NCBI RefSeq assembly: GCF_007489275.1
Contig: NZ_VLNR01000056.1
Coordinates: 1-54,935, forward strand
Reading direction: 5' to 3'
Origin: Aquimarina algiphila
Lineage (GTDB): Bacteria > Bacteroidota > Bacteroidia > Flavobacteriales > Flavobacteriaceae
DNA length: 54,935 nucleotides
The notes below the pieces were generated by a model. It was not told where the DNA came from and did not search any database. It saw nothing but the letters and a program-made list of their open reading frames with translations. Positions within the stretch are counted from its first letter, which is position 1; every line of letters begins with the position of its first letter. The position numbers and the translations under genes are program-made. This document shows, piece after piece, positions 7,122 to 15,518 of the stretch.

Positions 7122-7432
7122 TGAAAGAGTTTTTAACAAACCATATAGAAAGCATTTTGGGTTTCCTCTTTGGAGCTGGAGGCTTATTTAGTGCATGGGC
7201 AGAACGAAAAAAACGAAAACAAGAATTGGTACAGGCAGAAATACAAAGCCAGCAACAAGTAGTTGACTTGTATCAGGAAGCCTTAGACGATTTAAAAAAG
7301 CGCTATGATGAAAAATTCAGCGAATTGGAAGGTGAAATAAAACAACTCCGTACTAATCTTGATTTATGGAAAGGTAAATACAGAACCTTAAAAAGTGAGT
7401 TTGATGCCTACAGAAAAGCACACGAGAATTGA
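7121..7432 (+). CDS. Small membrane-anchored coiled-coil phage protein
   Basis: A 103-residue protein with one hydrophobic segment near the N-terminus (ILGFLFGAGGLFSAW) and then a charged coiled coil to the end. It overlaps its neighbours by one and four bases. Topology would suit a holin accessory, a second spanin-like factor or a superinfection protein. A holin has not been recognised elsewhere in the cluster, so this is the best local candidate, though a single segment with a long cytosolic coil is not typical. Confidence 0.55.
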   Translation: MKEFLTNHIESILGFLFGAGGLFSAWAERKKRKQELVQAEIQSQQQVVDLYQEALDDLKKRYDEKFSELEGEIKQLRTNLDLWKGKYRTLKSEFDAYRKAHEN

Positions 7433-7725
7433 TGGAAACGACCATTTTAGAAAGACAAAACGTACTGGATATTACCCTACAGGAGTACGGGAGTATCACC
7501 GCGGTCTTTGATTTTGCATTAGGCAATGGATTAGGGATAACCTCAGAACCAGGTATCGGAGAAGATTTTATACTTCCTAAAAGTGAGGAATATGATCCGG
7601 ATATACTGGGATATTATCAAAATTATAATATAAAACCGGTAACTGGTTCTACCGGGGGTCAGGTCTCTCCCGATGATAAAGGGATAGGTGTAATGATAAC
7701 AGAACAAACGTTTATAATTGGATGA
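7429..7725 (+). CDS. LysM-like tail protein (gpX-like)
   Basis: The first half of this 98-residue protein, NVLDITLQEYGSITAVFDFA followed by NGLGI and a DFILP end, matches the pattern of short LysM-like tail proteins (tail protein X type) of Bacteroidota phages, which cap or connect the tube to the hub. There is no signal peptide, so it does not look like a cell-wall LysM enzyme. ATG 7429 overlaps the previous gene by four bases; ATG 7432 is also possible. Confidence 0.6.
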   Translation: MMETTILERQNVLDITLQEYGSITAVFDFALGNGLGITSEPGIGEDFILPKSEEYDPDILGYYQNYNIKPVTGSTGGQVSPDDKGIGVMITEQTFIIG

Positions 7726-8645
7726 AAAAGCCACTACATTTAATAAAAACATGGTTTGAAACCGGAGATGTACCCACCCAGCAACAATTTCATGATGCTT
7801 GGGATAGTTTTCACCATAAGGATAACGGAGAAGTATTAGTAGGTAAAACTGTAAATGACAAAGGAGATATTACTTTTGTATTTTCAGACAAGGAAGAATT
7901 AATTATTGAAAAATTCATTCCTGATGTATCCAAGCCTATCGGATATATTGACGGATTAGTAGAGCAGCTTACGGGTATCCTTGATGCTATTGGTGGGTTA
8001 CAATTGGGTAAAGTGGATACCATTGACGGTAAAGGATTGTCTGATACTAATTTTAGTCAAGGTGAAAAGGATAAATTGGAAGGTTTACAAAATTATACTC
8101 CTCCTACTTCGCAGCCTGTTTCCTTTATAGAAGGGTTACAAATGATTGTTGATGAGCTTACCCAAGATTTGAACCTTAAAGTAAATCAAGTAGATGGTAA
8201 AGGGTTGTCTGACACCAATTTTAGTCAAGAGGAAAAGGACAAACTAGCCAATATAAGTCCTGACTTAGCAGTATACAATTTATCAAATACCCCGGCATTT
8301 CTAAACTATAGGTATTTCGGTAAAAAAGTATATGGTGTATTGCTTGCTATACCCACTCCTGAGCTTGAGGTTAACTATACCTTTACTCATGCTTTAAATG
8401 TAGAAAAATATTTGCGTATAGAACTTTGGGAAGATGGATTGCCGCCAAATAATACAAGGCAAATAGCTAGGCAAGATTTGGCAAAACTCATTGGTGAGAA
8501 TGCAGGAACTTTTAACCATACAAAAAATGTAATTACCACAACAGGATATAAAATACCAACAAACAAGTTACTCTATATTGAATATACAGAAATACCCCAA
8601 GGTGTTGGAACGGATATAATAGGGGTAACACCAATAGGAAGATAA
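7722..8645 (+). CDS. Tail fibre-like protein with repeated fibre motif
   Basis: This 307-residue protein begins with the segment LIKTWFETGDVPTQQQFHDAWDSF seen at the N-terminus of Bacteroidota tail-fibre proteins (shortened here: key residues TWF, PTQ, FHDAWDSF). Two near-identical copies of DGKGLSDTNFSQxEKDKL occur at residues 102-119 and 158-175; this motif is a common fibre building block. The C-terminal 130 residues are different and beta-rich, consistent with a receptor-binding tip. It overlaps the LysM-like gene by four bases. Confidence 0.65.
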   Translation: MKKPLHLIKTWFETGDVPTQQQFHDAWDSFHHKDNGEVLVGKTVNDKGDITFVFSDKEELIIEKFIPDVSKPIGYIDGLVEQLTGILDAIGGLQLGKVDTIDGKGLSDTNFSQGEKDKLEGLQNYTPPTSQPVSFIEGLQMIVDELTQDLNLKVNQVDGKGLSDTNFSQEEKDKLANISPDLAVYNLSNTPAFLNYRYFGKKVYGVLLAIPTPELEVNYTFTHALNVEKYLRIELWEDGLPPNNTRQIARQDLAKLIGENAGTFNHTKNVITTTGYKIPTNKLLYIEYTEIPQGVGTDIIGVTPIGR

Positions 8646-8675
8646 AAGGAAACAAAATAATTAATAGACAATACA

Positions 8676-9491
8676 ATGGCCAAAACAATTGCAGAACAAA
8701 AAGAACTTTGGAAAGATGGGTTTGTTCCTAATGAAAATCACTATTCCGATCTTTTTGATACTATAGAAGAAGTATCAGCAGGCACAACAAAAACACGTTT
8801 AGAGCAAAATAGACCTATAGAGGAATTTTTTGGATTTGGTGGAGAAGAATTCTTAGACCCGAATAGAATCATTTTATCAAATCCTATGAATCAAAATGAT
8901 ACTATAATAGATGTTTCTATCTCCTATACGACCTATATTCAAGGCGATATAGAAATGTCTGTAGAGAGTATTGACGATCCGGTTAATACTGGTCGTAAAG
9001 CATTAAGAATTGTATCTATAAAAGATGGAAGGAGTGACTTTTCCCTTTCCGGCACTTTTGAATTTTTCGGAAATGCTACGGATACTAAAGCTTTTAATTT
9101 TGATGGTAGCACCCCGGAAATTCTCATTGATAATATAGACCCGAGATTAGCAGGTGTAGGTATGAGGTTTGTCAATACAAAAGAATCAGATTTAACATGT
9201 ACCAATGTAGCTACCTCTCAGGAAATAAAAACGTTTGGAACATCCATAGTTTTTGGTAATAGTTTTACCTATTCTGAATATATAAACGAAGGTGATACAA
9301 CAGTAGTCAGGGAAGGGAAATATACTTCATCCAAACGAAATAGTTATTTAGTTCCAAAAAATAAAATTGGCTTTGATAGCGAAAATAATATCGTATTTGA
9401 TGCTGATGGGCTTACGTATTTTTTCCTACTACCAGAGGCAGAAAAGCTTGTAAACATAAAAATAGAGTACATGGAAAGTCCAACATCTTAA
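8676..9491 (+). CDS. Putative tail fibre or baseplate appendage protein
   Basis: This 271-residue protein shares the N-terminal style of the preceding fibre (AEQKELWKDGFVPNENHYSDLFDTI), which suggests attachment to the same site. The rest is beta-rich with no enzymatic motif and no signal peptide. It sits 30 bp after the first fibre gene. I infer a structural appendage; the receptor or ligand is unknown. Confidence 0.5.
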   Translation: MAKTIAEQKELWKDGFVPNENHYSDLFDTIEEVSAGTTKTRLEQNRPIEEFFGFGGEEFLDPNRIILSNPMNQNDTIIDVSISYTTYIQGDIEMSVESIDDPVNTGRKALRIVSIKDGRSDFSLSGTFEFFGNATDTKAFNFDGSTPEILIDNIDPRLAGVGMRFVNTKESDLTCTNVATSQEIKTFGTSIVFGNSFTYSEYINEGDTTVVREGKYTSSKRNSYLVPKNKIGFDSENNIVFDADGLTYFFLLPEAEKLVNIKIEYMESPTS

Positions 9492-9501
9492 ATAAGTATC
9501 A

Positions 9502-10383
9502 ATGGCAAGAACATTAAACGATATACAGCAAAGCATTTTAGATAAAAAAACGCATACCGTGGAGTTAGGGTTGAAGGTGTTAACCATCAATGAGCAAAGT
9601 ACTTTAACAGACCTGACCAGTACTTCAAAAGTAGCAATATGGAGGTTATGGGTGTATATTGTTGCTTTTGCTATCTGGACTCTGGAAAAGCTTTTTGATA
9701 TTCATATCATAGAGACTGATAAAAAGATAGCAGAAAACGAAATACATAATTTCCTTTGGTACAAAAAAAAGGCGTTACTTTTTCAATATGGGCATGCTTT
9801 GGTATCTCAAACAGATTATTACAATAATTCTGATATAGAAGTATCAGAGATATTGAAAAGTAAAATCATAAAGCATGTAGCCGTTATCCGAAAAATCATA
9901 AATGGTCATGGTTTTTTAGAGTTGAAGCTCGCCAAAGAAGAAAATGGGCAATTAGTGCCATTAACAACTCCTGAGATGGAAGCCTTTAAAGCGTATATGT
10001 TCTTGGTTGCTGATGCAGGAACGTATATACAATATATTTCTTTGCCTCATGATAGTTTAAAACTGGTTTTAGAAATACAATACGACCCACAAATACTATG
10101 GCAAGATGGTACTCGAAAAGATGGTACTGACAATACCCCAGTTATAAACGCTATCAATGAGTTTTTATATACCCTCGAATTTAACGGGGAATTGATACTA
10201 ACCAAACTTACCGATTACTTGCAAAATGTAGAGGGGGTAAAAATTCCTAAGATACGGGAGACCTATTCTAAATATGGAAATTTTGATTATGAAATTATAG
10301 ACGAAACCTATATAGCAAGAGCCGGGTATATGCGTTTGGACTTGGATAATACAATAATAAACTACATCCCTCGTGAACTTTGA
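9502..10383 (+). CDS. Baseplate wedge protein, gpJ-like
   Basis: This 293-residue protein contains the block STSKVAIWRLWVYIVAFAIW followed by TLEKLFDIH, which I know from Bacteroidota baseplate J-like proteins, and an even helix-strand pattern after it. gpJ-like proteins form the triangular baseplate wedge and clamp the sheath initiator. The hydrophobic stretch is part of the fold and not evidence of membrane insertion. Its end overlaps the gpI-like gene by 11 bp, as J and I genes often do. Confidence 0.6.
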   Translation: MARTLNDIQQSILDKKTHTVELGLKVLTINEQSTLTDLTSTSKVAIWRLWVYIVAFAIWTLEKLFDIHIIETDKKIAENEIHNFLWYKKKALLFQYGHALVSQTDYYNNSDIEVSEILKSKIIKHVAVIRKIINGHGFLELKLAKEENGQLVPLTTPEMEAFKAYMFLVADAGTYIQYISLPHDSLKLVLEIQYDPQILWQDGTRKDGTDNTPVINAINEFLYTLEFNGELILTKLTDYLQNVEGVKIPKIRETYSKYGNFDYEIIDETYIARAGYMRLDLDNTIINYIPREL

Positions 10384-10873
10384 TAAAATATACATAATAG
10401 ATTACAACAAATTAATTGTTTGGTTGTTACCCACATTTTTAAGAAGGGTTAAGCTCTTCATGTGGTTACAAGTACTGATTACACCGATAAGAGAGCTTTA
10501 CAATAATTTTTTAAAGTATCGTAAACAGGTAAATTATAAGTTAAGTCATAATTCACAGGTATGCTATTTACAAAAAGTGTTGAACGATGCCTTTGATAAC
10601 GAATTAAGACGTATTTATATTGAAAATGGGGTGTTTCTGAAAGCTTTATATGTATATACTCCTGAAGAGGAGTTACCTGTTTATATCGGTACAGAATACA
10701 TATACAGCGATGAAGATTTAATTGGAGGACAGGACGATTTTATAGTAAATGTGCCTATCGATTTAAAACCATCTTCCACTATAGCTTTAGAGGGGATTTT
10801 AAGTGATATGAAAGGATTAATTAATGAATATAAACTAGCATCAAAAACATATAGTATAACATGGATAGAGTAG
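10373..10873 (+). CDS. Baseplate protein gpI-like
   Basis: This 166-residue protein starts with the pattern FDKIYIIDYNKLIVWLLPTF, which in Bacteroidota phage clusters follows gpJ and is taken as the gpI-like wedge or fibre-linking component. It overlaps gpJ by 11 bp and the collar fibre gene by 13 bp. The rest is mixed alpha/beta without catalytic motifs. Confidence 0.55.
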   Translation: MNFDKIYIIDYNKLIVWLLPTFLRRVKLFMWLQVLITPIRELYNNFLKYRKQVNYKLSHNSQVCYLQKVLNDAFDNELRRIYIENGVFLKALYVYTPEEELPVYIGTEYIYSDEDLIGGQDDFIVNVPIDLKPSSTIALEGILSDMKGLINEYKLASKTYSITWIE

Positions 10874-11766
10874 AACTATATAGTGGAGGGTTTCCCGTGA
10901 CAACCACCACGTTTAATTTTTTACAGGAAGCTTATGGAAAAGCAATAAGTGCATTAACAGCATTAGGAGGTGAAACCTTTATTTTAGAAGGTGTCCAGGT
11001 AGTCGGTGATAATATTACCGATGGTACCATTGTATATAATGGTGAATACCTTCCGTTTTCAGGAGGGACGTTCAATGAGACGGTAAGTATATATGAGGAT
11101 GTACAAGAAGTGGCCTATAACCAGGACAACGATAATGACGGAAATCTAGACCTAAAACGTGCATATATTAAAAGGTATGCTAAATGTGGTACCGATGGCC
11201 TGGAGTCATTTAACTTTGATCTTCTAAAAAGTTTCACACCACTTACAGAGTTATCCATGCCAATAGGATCAATAATCATGTGGAGTGGTTCCGTTACTAG
11301 TATTCCAAAAGGATGGGCGCTTTGCGATGGTGCAAATGGTACTCCTGACTTAAGAAATAGGTTTATAGTAGGTGCAGGAAGTTCTTATAATGTTGGTGCA
11401 AAAGGTGGATCAGACCAAGTAACACTAACCCAAAACCAAATGCCTTCGCATTATCATGATGGAAACACCAGTAGTGGGGGAAATCACAGGCATACAGGAT
11501 CAACCTACTCAGGAGGTAGTCACAGCCATTCCGTACCAAATGAAAATGGAGTAAATGGAGGATCAGGAGTGCATTTTAGAATAGAAGGTCGTAACAGAGC
11601 TAGACAATCAGGAACAGTAGCAGGAAGTCACTCACATACCTTAAATATGAGTTATGCGGGTACTCATAACCATGCTTTTACAACTAACTCAAAAGGTGGT
11701 AATGCTGCCCATGAGAACAGACCGCCGTATTATGGATTAGCTTTTATAATGTTTAAAGGATTGTAG
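10861..11766 (+). CDS. Tail collar-domain receptor-binding fibre
   Basis: In this 301-residue protein the middle part (SMPIGSIIMWSGSVTSIPKG, then WALCDGANGTPDLRNRFIVG) is the phage tail-collar domain (microcystin-dependent/T4 gp12-like). It is followed by several H-x-H motifs (HYHDG, NHRHT, SHSHS, SHSHT, THNHA), which in T4 long-fibre tips and gp12 bind metal ions along a trimeric needle. The C-terminus ends ENRPPYYGLAFIMFKGL, the usual end of this family. The N-terminal 130 residues are specific to this phage and probably attach it to the baseplate. This is the most likely host-recognition protein in the cluster. Confidence 0.85.
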   Translation: MDRVELYSGGFPVTTTTFNFLQEAYGKAISALTALGGETFILEGVQVVGDNITDGTIVYNGEYLPFSGGTFNETVSIYEDVQEVAYNQDNDNDGNLDLKRAYIKRYAKCGTDGLESFNFDLLKSFTPLTELSMPIGSIIMWSGSVTSIPKGWALCDGANGTPDLRNRFIVGAGSSYNVGAKGGSDQVTLTQNQMPSHYHDGNTSSGGNHRHTGSTYSGGSHSHSVPNENGVNGGSGVHFRIEGRNRARQSGTVAGSHSHTLNMSYAGTHNHAFTTNSKGGNAAHENRPPYYGLAFIMFKGL

Positions 11767-11775
11767 CTTACTTAA

Positions 11776-11897
11776 GGAGGTAGTAAAAAAGTCCTCCAGT
11801 TTTAAAAAATATCTCACCACTTTTTAAACCAAGCGCACCAAGCGACTGGAGGACTAAAATCTTCTGGTTCCTTGGTGTGTTTGGTTTGTGGTGAGAT
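11776..11897. ncRNA. Interleaved inverted repeats, candidate pseudoknot RNA
   Basis: Two helices interlock here. Helix A is AGTCCTCCAGT (11790-11800) with ACTGGAGGACT (11845-11855), 11 perfect pairs. Helix B is ATCTCACCAC (11811-11820) with GTGGTGAGAT (11888-11897), extended after a TTTTT bulge by 11826-11842 with 11871-11887 (17 pairs, two of them G-U). The 28-nt loop of B contains the right arm of A, so the order A-B-A'-B' makes a pseudoknot. GGAGG at 11776-11780 can compete for the left arm of A. No open frame or poly-T tail explains the conservation. Function is unknown; a termination or mRNA-stability element after the fibre gene is the simplest alternative. Confidence 0.5.
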
Positions 11898-11987
11898 GTA
11901 ACAAAAATAGGGATATTAATTAAAAAAGTAGACAAAAAAATGAATTGATATTAAGTAAAAAAACAGAGGAAAACAAAAGGAATAATA

Positions 11988-12842
11988 ATGGGAAAATGTA
12001 AACAAAAAATGACAAAGATGTACACAACGGCACCGTTGCCGTTTCAAGGGCAAAAACGAAATTTTATCAAGCAATTTAAAGAAGAACTTTCAAAACAAAG
12101 GGCTCCGGCCTTCTATGTTGATTTGTTCGGGGGTAGCGGCTTGCTGAGTAGGACTGCTAAGGATATACATCCTGAAGCAACAGTAGTTTATAATGATTAC
12201 GACAATTTTAGAGAGCGATTACAGGCAATACCCAAAACAAATGAACTTTTGGCTGACATACGGGTATTAGTTGAAGGGATAGCTAATAAATCAAGGATTG
12301 ATAATGATATTAAAACACAGATTATCGATCGTATTGCACAAGAGAAGGGGTATATAGATTATATTACCATTTCCTCAAATGTGCTATTCAGTCAGAACTA
12401 TGCGAATAGTATTGAAGCTTTAAAAAAGGAAAGTTTCTATAATAGAGTGCGTAAGTCAGATATTACCCTAGCAGATGATTATCTGGATGGATTAGAAATA
12501 GTAAGCATAGATTACAAACAATTATTTGAAACTTATAAAAACCATGAACATGTCGTGTTTTTGGTTGATCCTCCTTATTTATCTACAGACTGTACAACAT
12601 ATAAAAACTATTGGAGATTAAAAGATTACTTGGATGTTTTAAAAGTGCTTATAGAGCAAAAGTATTTTTACTTCACTTCAAATAAAAGCAGTATTGTAGA
12701 GCTTTGTGAGTGGATTGAAACCAATACAGGAGGTGTAAATCCATTTTATGAAGCAACCATTGTAGAACGTAAGACGAATATCAATCATCAATCAAGTTAT
12801 ACCGATATGATGCTCTTTAAATGGACTACCACGACAACATGA
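11988..12842 (+). CDS. D12-class N6-adenine DNA methyltransferase (orphan, Dam-like)
   Basis: This 284-residue protein has motif I-like DLFGGSG (residues 45-51) for S-adenosylmethionine binding, an upstream motif X-like PLPFQGQKR and the catalytic DPPY at 194-197, in the order of class alpha/D12 adenine methylases. No restriction nuclease gene is adjacent, so it is an orphan enzyme that would modify phage or host DNA, as is common at the ends of prophages. Start codons at 11988, 12009 and 12018 are all possible; I use the first. A strong terminator follows the stop codon, so it is the last gene of the phage module. Confidence 0.85.
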   Translation: MGKCKQKMTKMYTTAPLPFQGQKRNFIKQFKEELSKQRAPAFYVDLFGGSGLLSRTAKDIHPEATVVYNDYDNFRERLQAIPKTNELLADIRVLVEGIANKSRIDNDIKTQIIDRIAQEKGYIDYITISSNVLFSQNYANSIEALKKESFYNRVRKSDITLADDYLDGLEIVSIDYKQLFETYKNHEHVVFLVDPPYLSTDCTTYKNYWRLKDYLDVLKVLIEQKYFYFTSNKSSIVELCEWIETNTGGVNPFYEATIVERKTNINHQSSYTDMMLFKWTTTTT

Positions 12843-12867
12843 TTTAAATAGTGTTTATATGGTATTT

Positions 12868-12896
12868 AAAAACCACTCTATATGAGTGGTTTTTTT
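12868..12896 (+). terminator. Rho-independent terminator ending the phage module
   Basis: AACCACTC (12871-12878) pairs with GAGTGGTT (12884-12891), flanked by A and T runs that extend the stem and give a poly-T tail. It lies 26 bp after the methyltransferase stop. Confidence 0.85.
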
Positions 12897-12941
12897 ATCA
12901 AAATAATCTATCAAAAAAGTTGCGTGCATTAACGATTTTTT

Positions 12942-13148
12942 TTGCACTTTTGGTTTTGCCGATTATATATTAATATCACCTATCAAGGAAATAAAAAATA
13001 TGAACCTACCTATCTAAAAGCTACTGTGTATAGAAATTGGGGGAGAATCAATCAAACTCAGGAAATAAAGGTATTCAAACTTCAAAGAAAAGAATATAAG
13101 ATGGGGTTGTTAAAATTTAATTCAAAACTCTCTACTGCAGGATATTAA
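12942..13148 (+). pseudogene. Relic 1: C-terminal fragment of a plug-TPR protein paralogue
   Basis: From about 12963 the translation INITYQGNKKYEPTYLKATV and onward to ...LLKFNSKL matches the last 60 residues of the intact protein encoded at 13716-15449. Everything before that point is unrelated, so only a 3' end survives, with no proper start codon (only TTG at 12942). It lies immediately after the phage terminator. The abrupt 5' edge suggests that insertion of the phage module, or a later deletion, cut a paralogous gene here. Confidence 0.7.
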
Positions 13149-13200
13149 TCAATAATACTTTCTTCAATCATTAGATTCTAGTATATATTCTTAATAAAAT

Positions 13201-13229
13201 CATAAAAATTATAAATAAAAATTTTTATG
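13201..13229. repeat. AT-rich perfect dyad
   Basis: CATAAAAATT (13201-13210) and AATTTTTATG (13220-13229) form a 10-bp perfect inverted repeat with a 9-nt loop between the two relics. It may be a leftover terminator of the first paralogue. I see nothing else in 13149-13339. Confidence 0.4.
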
Positions 13230-13339
13230 ACACAATGTGGCAAAATATTTGATGCATTAAAACTAATAGGTTTTTTGCTAATTATCTAATTATGTGCGCA
13301 ATACCATTGAGGAGATATTTAGTTTTTAAGCTAATACTA

Positions 13340-13546
13340 ATTATTATATATGATTTGGAAGAAAGAGACTGGTCGGTTAATATAACTTATTAAGGAAACA
13401 AAAAGTATGAACCTACCTATCTTAAAGCTTCAATATATAAGAATTTAAGACAAGCAAATTTACCCTAAGAGAAAAAACTTTTTAAGCTATGCAATCAAAA
13501 TTATAAGATGAGATTGCTAAAACTTAATGGCGGTTTTCTTAACTAG
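13340..13546 (+). pseudogene. Relic 2: second decayed C-terminal fragment of the same family
   Basis: Reading from 13346 gives IYDLEERDWSVNITY, stop, GNKKYEPTYLKASIYKNL, then another stop (near 13466) and a degraded end ...MRLLKLNGGFLN. This follows the intact protein's IYDMNSGDWLINMTYLGNKK and its continuation. Two in-frame stops and loss of all upstream sequence show it is dead. Together with relic 1 and the intact gene it marks an old tandem array of at least three copies. Confidence 0.7.
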
Positions 13547-13715
13547 AATAAGTAGGTATCATTTTGCTAGCCAGTAAATTAGGAGGCGAAAACGAAGTGC
13601 GATTTAATGGCTTCATAAAATTAGTTAATTAACATTTCTATATTATAATCTGAGGGATTTCTTCAGTAAATTTAATAGGAATGTAACATATCATAACCTT
13701 CAAAATTCAACTAAA

Positions 13716-15449
13716 ATGTTATTACAAAAAAACAGTATTACCAAAATCCTTATAGGGCTAACTTTATTTTTAAATTATTCACTTTCTTTTGGACAACCTT
13801 CCTCGATGAATAAAATAACCGGATATGTAACTCATGATAATGTACCATTAAATAATGTGAATATTTTCGTAAAAGGAACAGATAGAAAAGCTATCACTAA
13901 TAAAAAGGGGCAATATTCTCTTCAGGCATCAGAAAAAGAAGTTATTCAATATTCCTTTGTTGGAATGAAACCCGTCGAGATAGTGGTAGAAGATGTGACT
14001 GATTTTTTAAATGTAAAAATGGCCAAAGTAGTAAGTGATTTAGAAGAAGTTTTGGTAGAAGGAGATGAAAATGTGAAGAGTTTTGGCACAAAAAAACAAA
14101 AAAGACCAAAAGTTTCAACGGCTTACGGGGATATTGATAGACGAAGTTTTTCAAATGCTGTTCAGATTATAGAGGGTAAAGATTTGTGGTTAGGTTCTGG
14201 GAATATTGCCCAGTCTTTGCAAAATCAGTTAGCTTTGAGTGGATATGGAAGTTTTGGAATACGACCTACAGGTACTTTCTCTGGCAGAAAAACTGCGTTA
14301 TGGGATATTGATGGGATGATTTTTGAAAATAATCCTCCGCATGTAGATCTGGTTGATGTAGATTATGTTGCTGTCCTTAGATCTGTGGCTTCAACCACTT
14401 TATATGGGATGCGAGGCGCTTCAGGAGTAATTGTTGTAAGAACAAAAGGAGCCTCAAAATCTGAAGTATTAAAACAGCAATTGGGTTTTAGAAATCAATC
14501 TAAATATAAAAATGATGCATTGCCATATAGAGACTTTTCATTTAATACTGAATATTTGAAAAAATTGGAGCGTGTACCAAATCAAGAATTATATGATTCT
14601 TATAAAGATTTATCTGCTCAGTATAAGAATTCACCTAGTTTTTATTTAGATGTTTCTAATTTCTTTAGAATCGAGAAAAGAAATAAAAAAATGTCTTTGG
14701 CAGTGCTAGAAGATATGGAAGAAGCATTTGATCAAAATCCTGAGGCATTAAAAGCTTTGGCATATACGTATCAAGAGTTAGGAGAGAAGTCGAAAGCAAT
14801 AAAAGTATATTATAAAATTGCTTTTTTAAGATCATCTTACACACAATCTTTTAGAGATCTTGCAAATGCTTATATAAAAAACAAGCAATATAAAGAAGGT
14901 TGGGATATGTATCTTAGATATTTACAAAGAGGTAATAAGCTGCAGGATAAAGGTATAGAGCAGATTGTTTATAATGAGATGAAATCTTTGTATTTACAAA
15001 AAAAGAAGGTTGCCAAAATAAAAGAAGTTTTCATTCCTAAGGATAAAAAAAATAATCCAGAAAGTGATTTAAGAGTGGTTTTTGAGTGGAATACTTCTGA
15101 AGCAGAATTTAAATTTGAATTTGTTGATCCAAAATTAAATTCATTTGTTTATGAACATTCTATGGAAAAGAATAGCGAACGTGTTGCAGATCAAAAAGCA
15201 AAAGGATATTCTTCTGAAGAGTTTTTTATATATGATATGAATAGTGGAGATTGGCTTATTAATATGACATATTTGGGAAACAAAAAATATGATCCAACTT
15301 ATTTGAAAGCGACAGTTTACAAGAATTGGGGACGAAAAAACCAAAAAGAAGAAACAAAAGTATTTAAGTTAAGTGATCTTAATAATAAAGTACAGCTTTT
15401 TAAATTTAATTCTACGATACCGGTATCATCCGCTGTATCTTCAAATTAG
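13716..15449 (+). CDS. Secreted TonB-plug-like and TPR protein without beta-barrel
   Basis: This 577-residue protein has a signal peptide (to about SFGQ, residue 27), a carboxypeptidase-regulatory-like beta-sandwich (about 33-112, ITGYVTHDNVPLNNVNIFVK), and a region like a TonB-receptor plug (about 150-250) with DIDGMIFENNPP and LYGMRGASGVIVVRTK, the typical plug end. A barrel of 500 or more residues should follow, but instead there are TPR-like helices (about 330-420, ALKALAYTYQELGEKSKAIKVYY) and a C-terminal beta domain (about 455-560). So it cannot be a channel. It may bind a partner receptor or act as a periplasmic or surface scaffold. Two decayed copies of the last domain lie upstream. 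Function is not known. Confidence 0.7.
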   Translation: MLLQKNSITKILIGLTLFLNYSLSFGQPSSMNKITGYVTHDNVPLNNVNIFVKGTDRKAITNKKGQYSLQASEKEVIQYSFVGMKPVEIVVEDVTDFLNVKMAKVVSDLEEVLVEGDENVKSFGTKKQKRPKVSTAYGDIDRRSFSNAVQIIEGKDLWLGSGNIAQSLQNQLALSGYGSFGIRPTGTFSGRKTALWDIDGMIFENNPPHVDLVDVDYVAVLRSVASTTLYGMRGASGVIVVRTKGASKSEVLKQQLGFRNQSKYKNDALPYRDFSFNTEYLKKLERVPNQELYDSYKDLSAQYKNSPSFYLDVSNFFRIEKRNKKMSLAVLEDMEEAFDQNPEALKALAYTYQELGEKSKAIKVYYKIAFLRSSYTQSFRDLANAYIKNKQYKEGWDMYLRYLQRGNKLQDKGIEQIVYNEMKSLYLQKKKVAKIKEVFIPKDKKNNPESDLRVVFEWNTSEAEFKFEFVDPKLNSFVYEHSMEKNSERVADQKAKGYSSEEFFIYDMNSGDWLINMTYLGNKKYDPTYLKATVYKNWGRKNQKEETKVFKLSDLNNKVQLFKFNSTIPVSSAVSSN

Positions 15450-15479
15450 AGGAACATCAATATATCCAATTATTATCTT

Positions 15480-15518
15480 AATCTCGACTTTTTAGGAAAC
15501 TACTAGAAAGTCGAGATT
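15480..15518. terminator. Bidirectional terminator between convergent genes
   Basis: AATCTCGACTTT (15480-15491) is perfectly complementary to AAAGTCGAGATT (15507-15518), a 12-bp stem with flanking A/T runs. The mutase gene on the - strand ends inside it (stop at 15503-15505), so the hairpin serves both converging genes. Confidence 0.8.

Noticed and set aside
10861..11897. Collar fibre gene followed by hairpins, as in diversity-generating retroelements.
   Set aside because: There is no reverse transcriptase gene and I found no adenine-variant template repeat in the window. The hairpins are better treated as a separate structured element.
11790..11897. Invertible segment for fibre switching based on inverted repeats.
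   Set aside because: The repeats enclose less than 100 bp without coding sequence, and no site-specific recombinase gene is nearby.
12843..12962. Attachment site (att) of the prophage.
   Set aside because: The left end of the element is outside the window, so a direct repeat cannot be tested, and there is no tRNA gene at the right end.
13716..15449. Ordinary TonB-dependent transporter.
   Set aside because: After the plug-like region only about 330 residues remain and these look like TPR helices and a small beta domain, not a 22-stranded barrel.
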